Part shown: in pieces, positions 32,483 to 32,988 of the stretch | Numbering within the stretch: the first letter of the stretch is position 1 | Layout: the number at the start of each line of letters is the position of its first letter | Source: Oscillospiraceae bacterium | GTDB taxonomy: Bacteria; Bacillota; Clostridia; Oscillospirales; Acutalibacteraceae | Assembly: GCA_022508705.1 (NCBI GenBank) | Contig: JAFLUO010000004.1 | Location: 1-32,988 of the forward strand | DNA length: 32,988 bases | Direction of reading: 5' to 3' | The notes under the pieces: model-generated | The model's input: the letters and a program-made list of their open reading frames with translations, nothing else | The model's database searches: none | Told to the model about the DNA's origin: nothing | Made by a program: the position numbers and the translations under genes

Positions 32483-32988
32483 TTAAAGAACGTCTGCAAA
32501 TTCGGGAGAAAGCTTTTTATGAAGAGAGGCTGTGAACAGAGCAAAAAGAACAATAAATGCAACTATATATATCGTGTACTTTTGATGCTCCCAAAACCAG
32601 GCCTGTCCCAAATATGCGTCACGGTAACCGGTAATAAAATAGTTAAACGGATTAAGTTTTAACACAAAAGCTATATATTTATTTTTAACATTTGAAAGTT
32701 GCCATAAAACCGGTGACATCCAAAAGAAAACATTTAAAATAGCTTTAATAAACTGCTCAAAATCTCTGCTTATAACTCCCAGCGTTGAAATGAACATTGC
32801 GAGTATGCAACAGAATATGAAAAATAAGAGTAAATAAAACGGAAGCTGAAGCAAATAAACTGTCAACGGATATTTTGCGGCAGCAAAAATAATTATTGAA
32901 ATTGCTATCATAAGAAGATGAGAGAAAAAATAACTTATTGTGCTGAAAACGGGAATTGTGCCCACGGGGAAAAGCATTTTGTTGACAA
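32483..32988 (-). CDS. ABC-2 type polysaccharide/teichoic acid export permease (TagG-like), C-terminal part (partial)
   Basis: This gene enters from the right edge; its last 167 codons are visible. Several transmembrane segments can be read (for example YFFSHLLMIAISIIIFAAA, LLQLPFYLLLFFIFCCILAM and IYIVAFIVLFALFTASL). It also has the family motif STLGVISRDFEQFIKAIL and FFWMSPVLW...NPFNYFITGYRDA, which are typical of TagG/Wzm/KpsM permeases. It forms the membrane channel for the ATPase encoded next and moves the finished polymer across the membrane. Confidence 0.85.
   Translation of the reverse strand, partial: VNKMLFPVGTIPVFSTISYFFSHLLMIAISIIIFAAAKYPLTVYLLQLPFYLLLFFIFCCILAMFISTLGVISRDFEQFIKAILNVFFWMSPVLWQLSNVKNKYIAFVLKLNPFNYFITGYRDAYLGQAWFWEHQKYTIYIVAFIVLFALFTASLHKKLSPEFADVL

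Overview
The window looks like a chromosomal segment of a gut-type Firmicute of class Clostridia, probably an Oscillospirales/Ruminococcaceae-like lineage. This is an inference from Gram-positive signals (strong GGAGG ribosome sites, sigma-A type promoters), the rny-ymdB gene pair, several glycoside hydrolases, lipoproteins with lipoboxes, and a teichoic-acid-type wall polymer locus. I saw no tRNA, rRNA, CRISPR array, transposase or phage gene.

Region 1 (1-12468) is a carbohydrate-use locus. It has a truncated GPH/MFS_2 sugar symporter on the minus strand. Divergent from it are a membrane-anchored GH3 beta-glucosidase with permuted domain order, a GH36 alpha-galactosidase-like enzyme, a GH4 NAD-dependent glycosidase, a PfkB sugar kinase, a TetR regulator, a FGGY sugar kinase, a second GPH/MFS_2 transporter and a leucine-rich-repeat lipoprotein. 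A multi-hairpin, probably untranslated RNA segment ending in a terminator-like hairpin lies just before the second transporter.

Region 2 (12469-19229) is housekeeping: rny (RNase Y) behind a clear promoter, ymdB with an altered metal-site motif, an orphan family-5 solute-binding lipoprotein, recG, and an HTH regulator that ends where a WYL domain would normally follow.

Region 3 (19230-23551) holds an anchored alpha/beta hydrolase, a GH51 arabinofuranosidase with its own promoter and a palindromic operator candidate, a small Cys-rich protein, and a convergent DUF4097-type membrane protein.

Region 4 (23552-32988) is a surface-polymer locus. glf (UDP-galactopyranose mutase) and a GT2 glycosyltransferase run rightward and meet a leftward operon: ABC permease (partial), ABC ATPase with a Wzt-like C-terminus, LicD, a TarI/IspD cytidylyltransferase, an SDR epimerase and two CDP-glycerol glycerophosphotransferase-like enzymes. 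Together they suggest synthesis, decoration and export of a polyol-phosphate, possibly galactofuranose-containing, wall polymer.

The most surprising observation is a pair of nearly identical ~85-bp leaders, one directly before and in frame with recG (16671-16756, + strand) and one before the SDR epimerase (29560-29477, - strand). Each carries a Shine-Dalgarno, a GTG start inside a short palindrome, and a small reading frame beginning MHxKxxFMTFCANAVS. Each ends at the ATG of the downstream gene. The two differ mostly by conservative or silent codon changes, so this looks like a repeated, translated 5' leader attached to unrelated genes.
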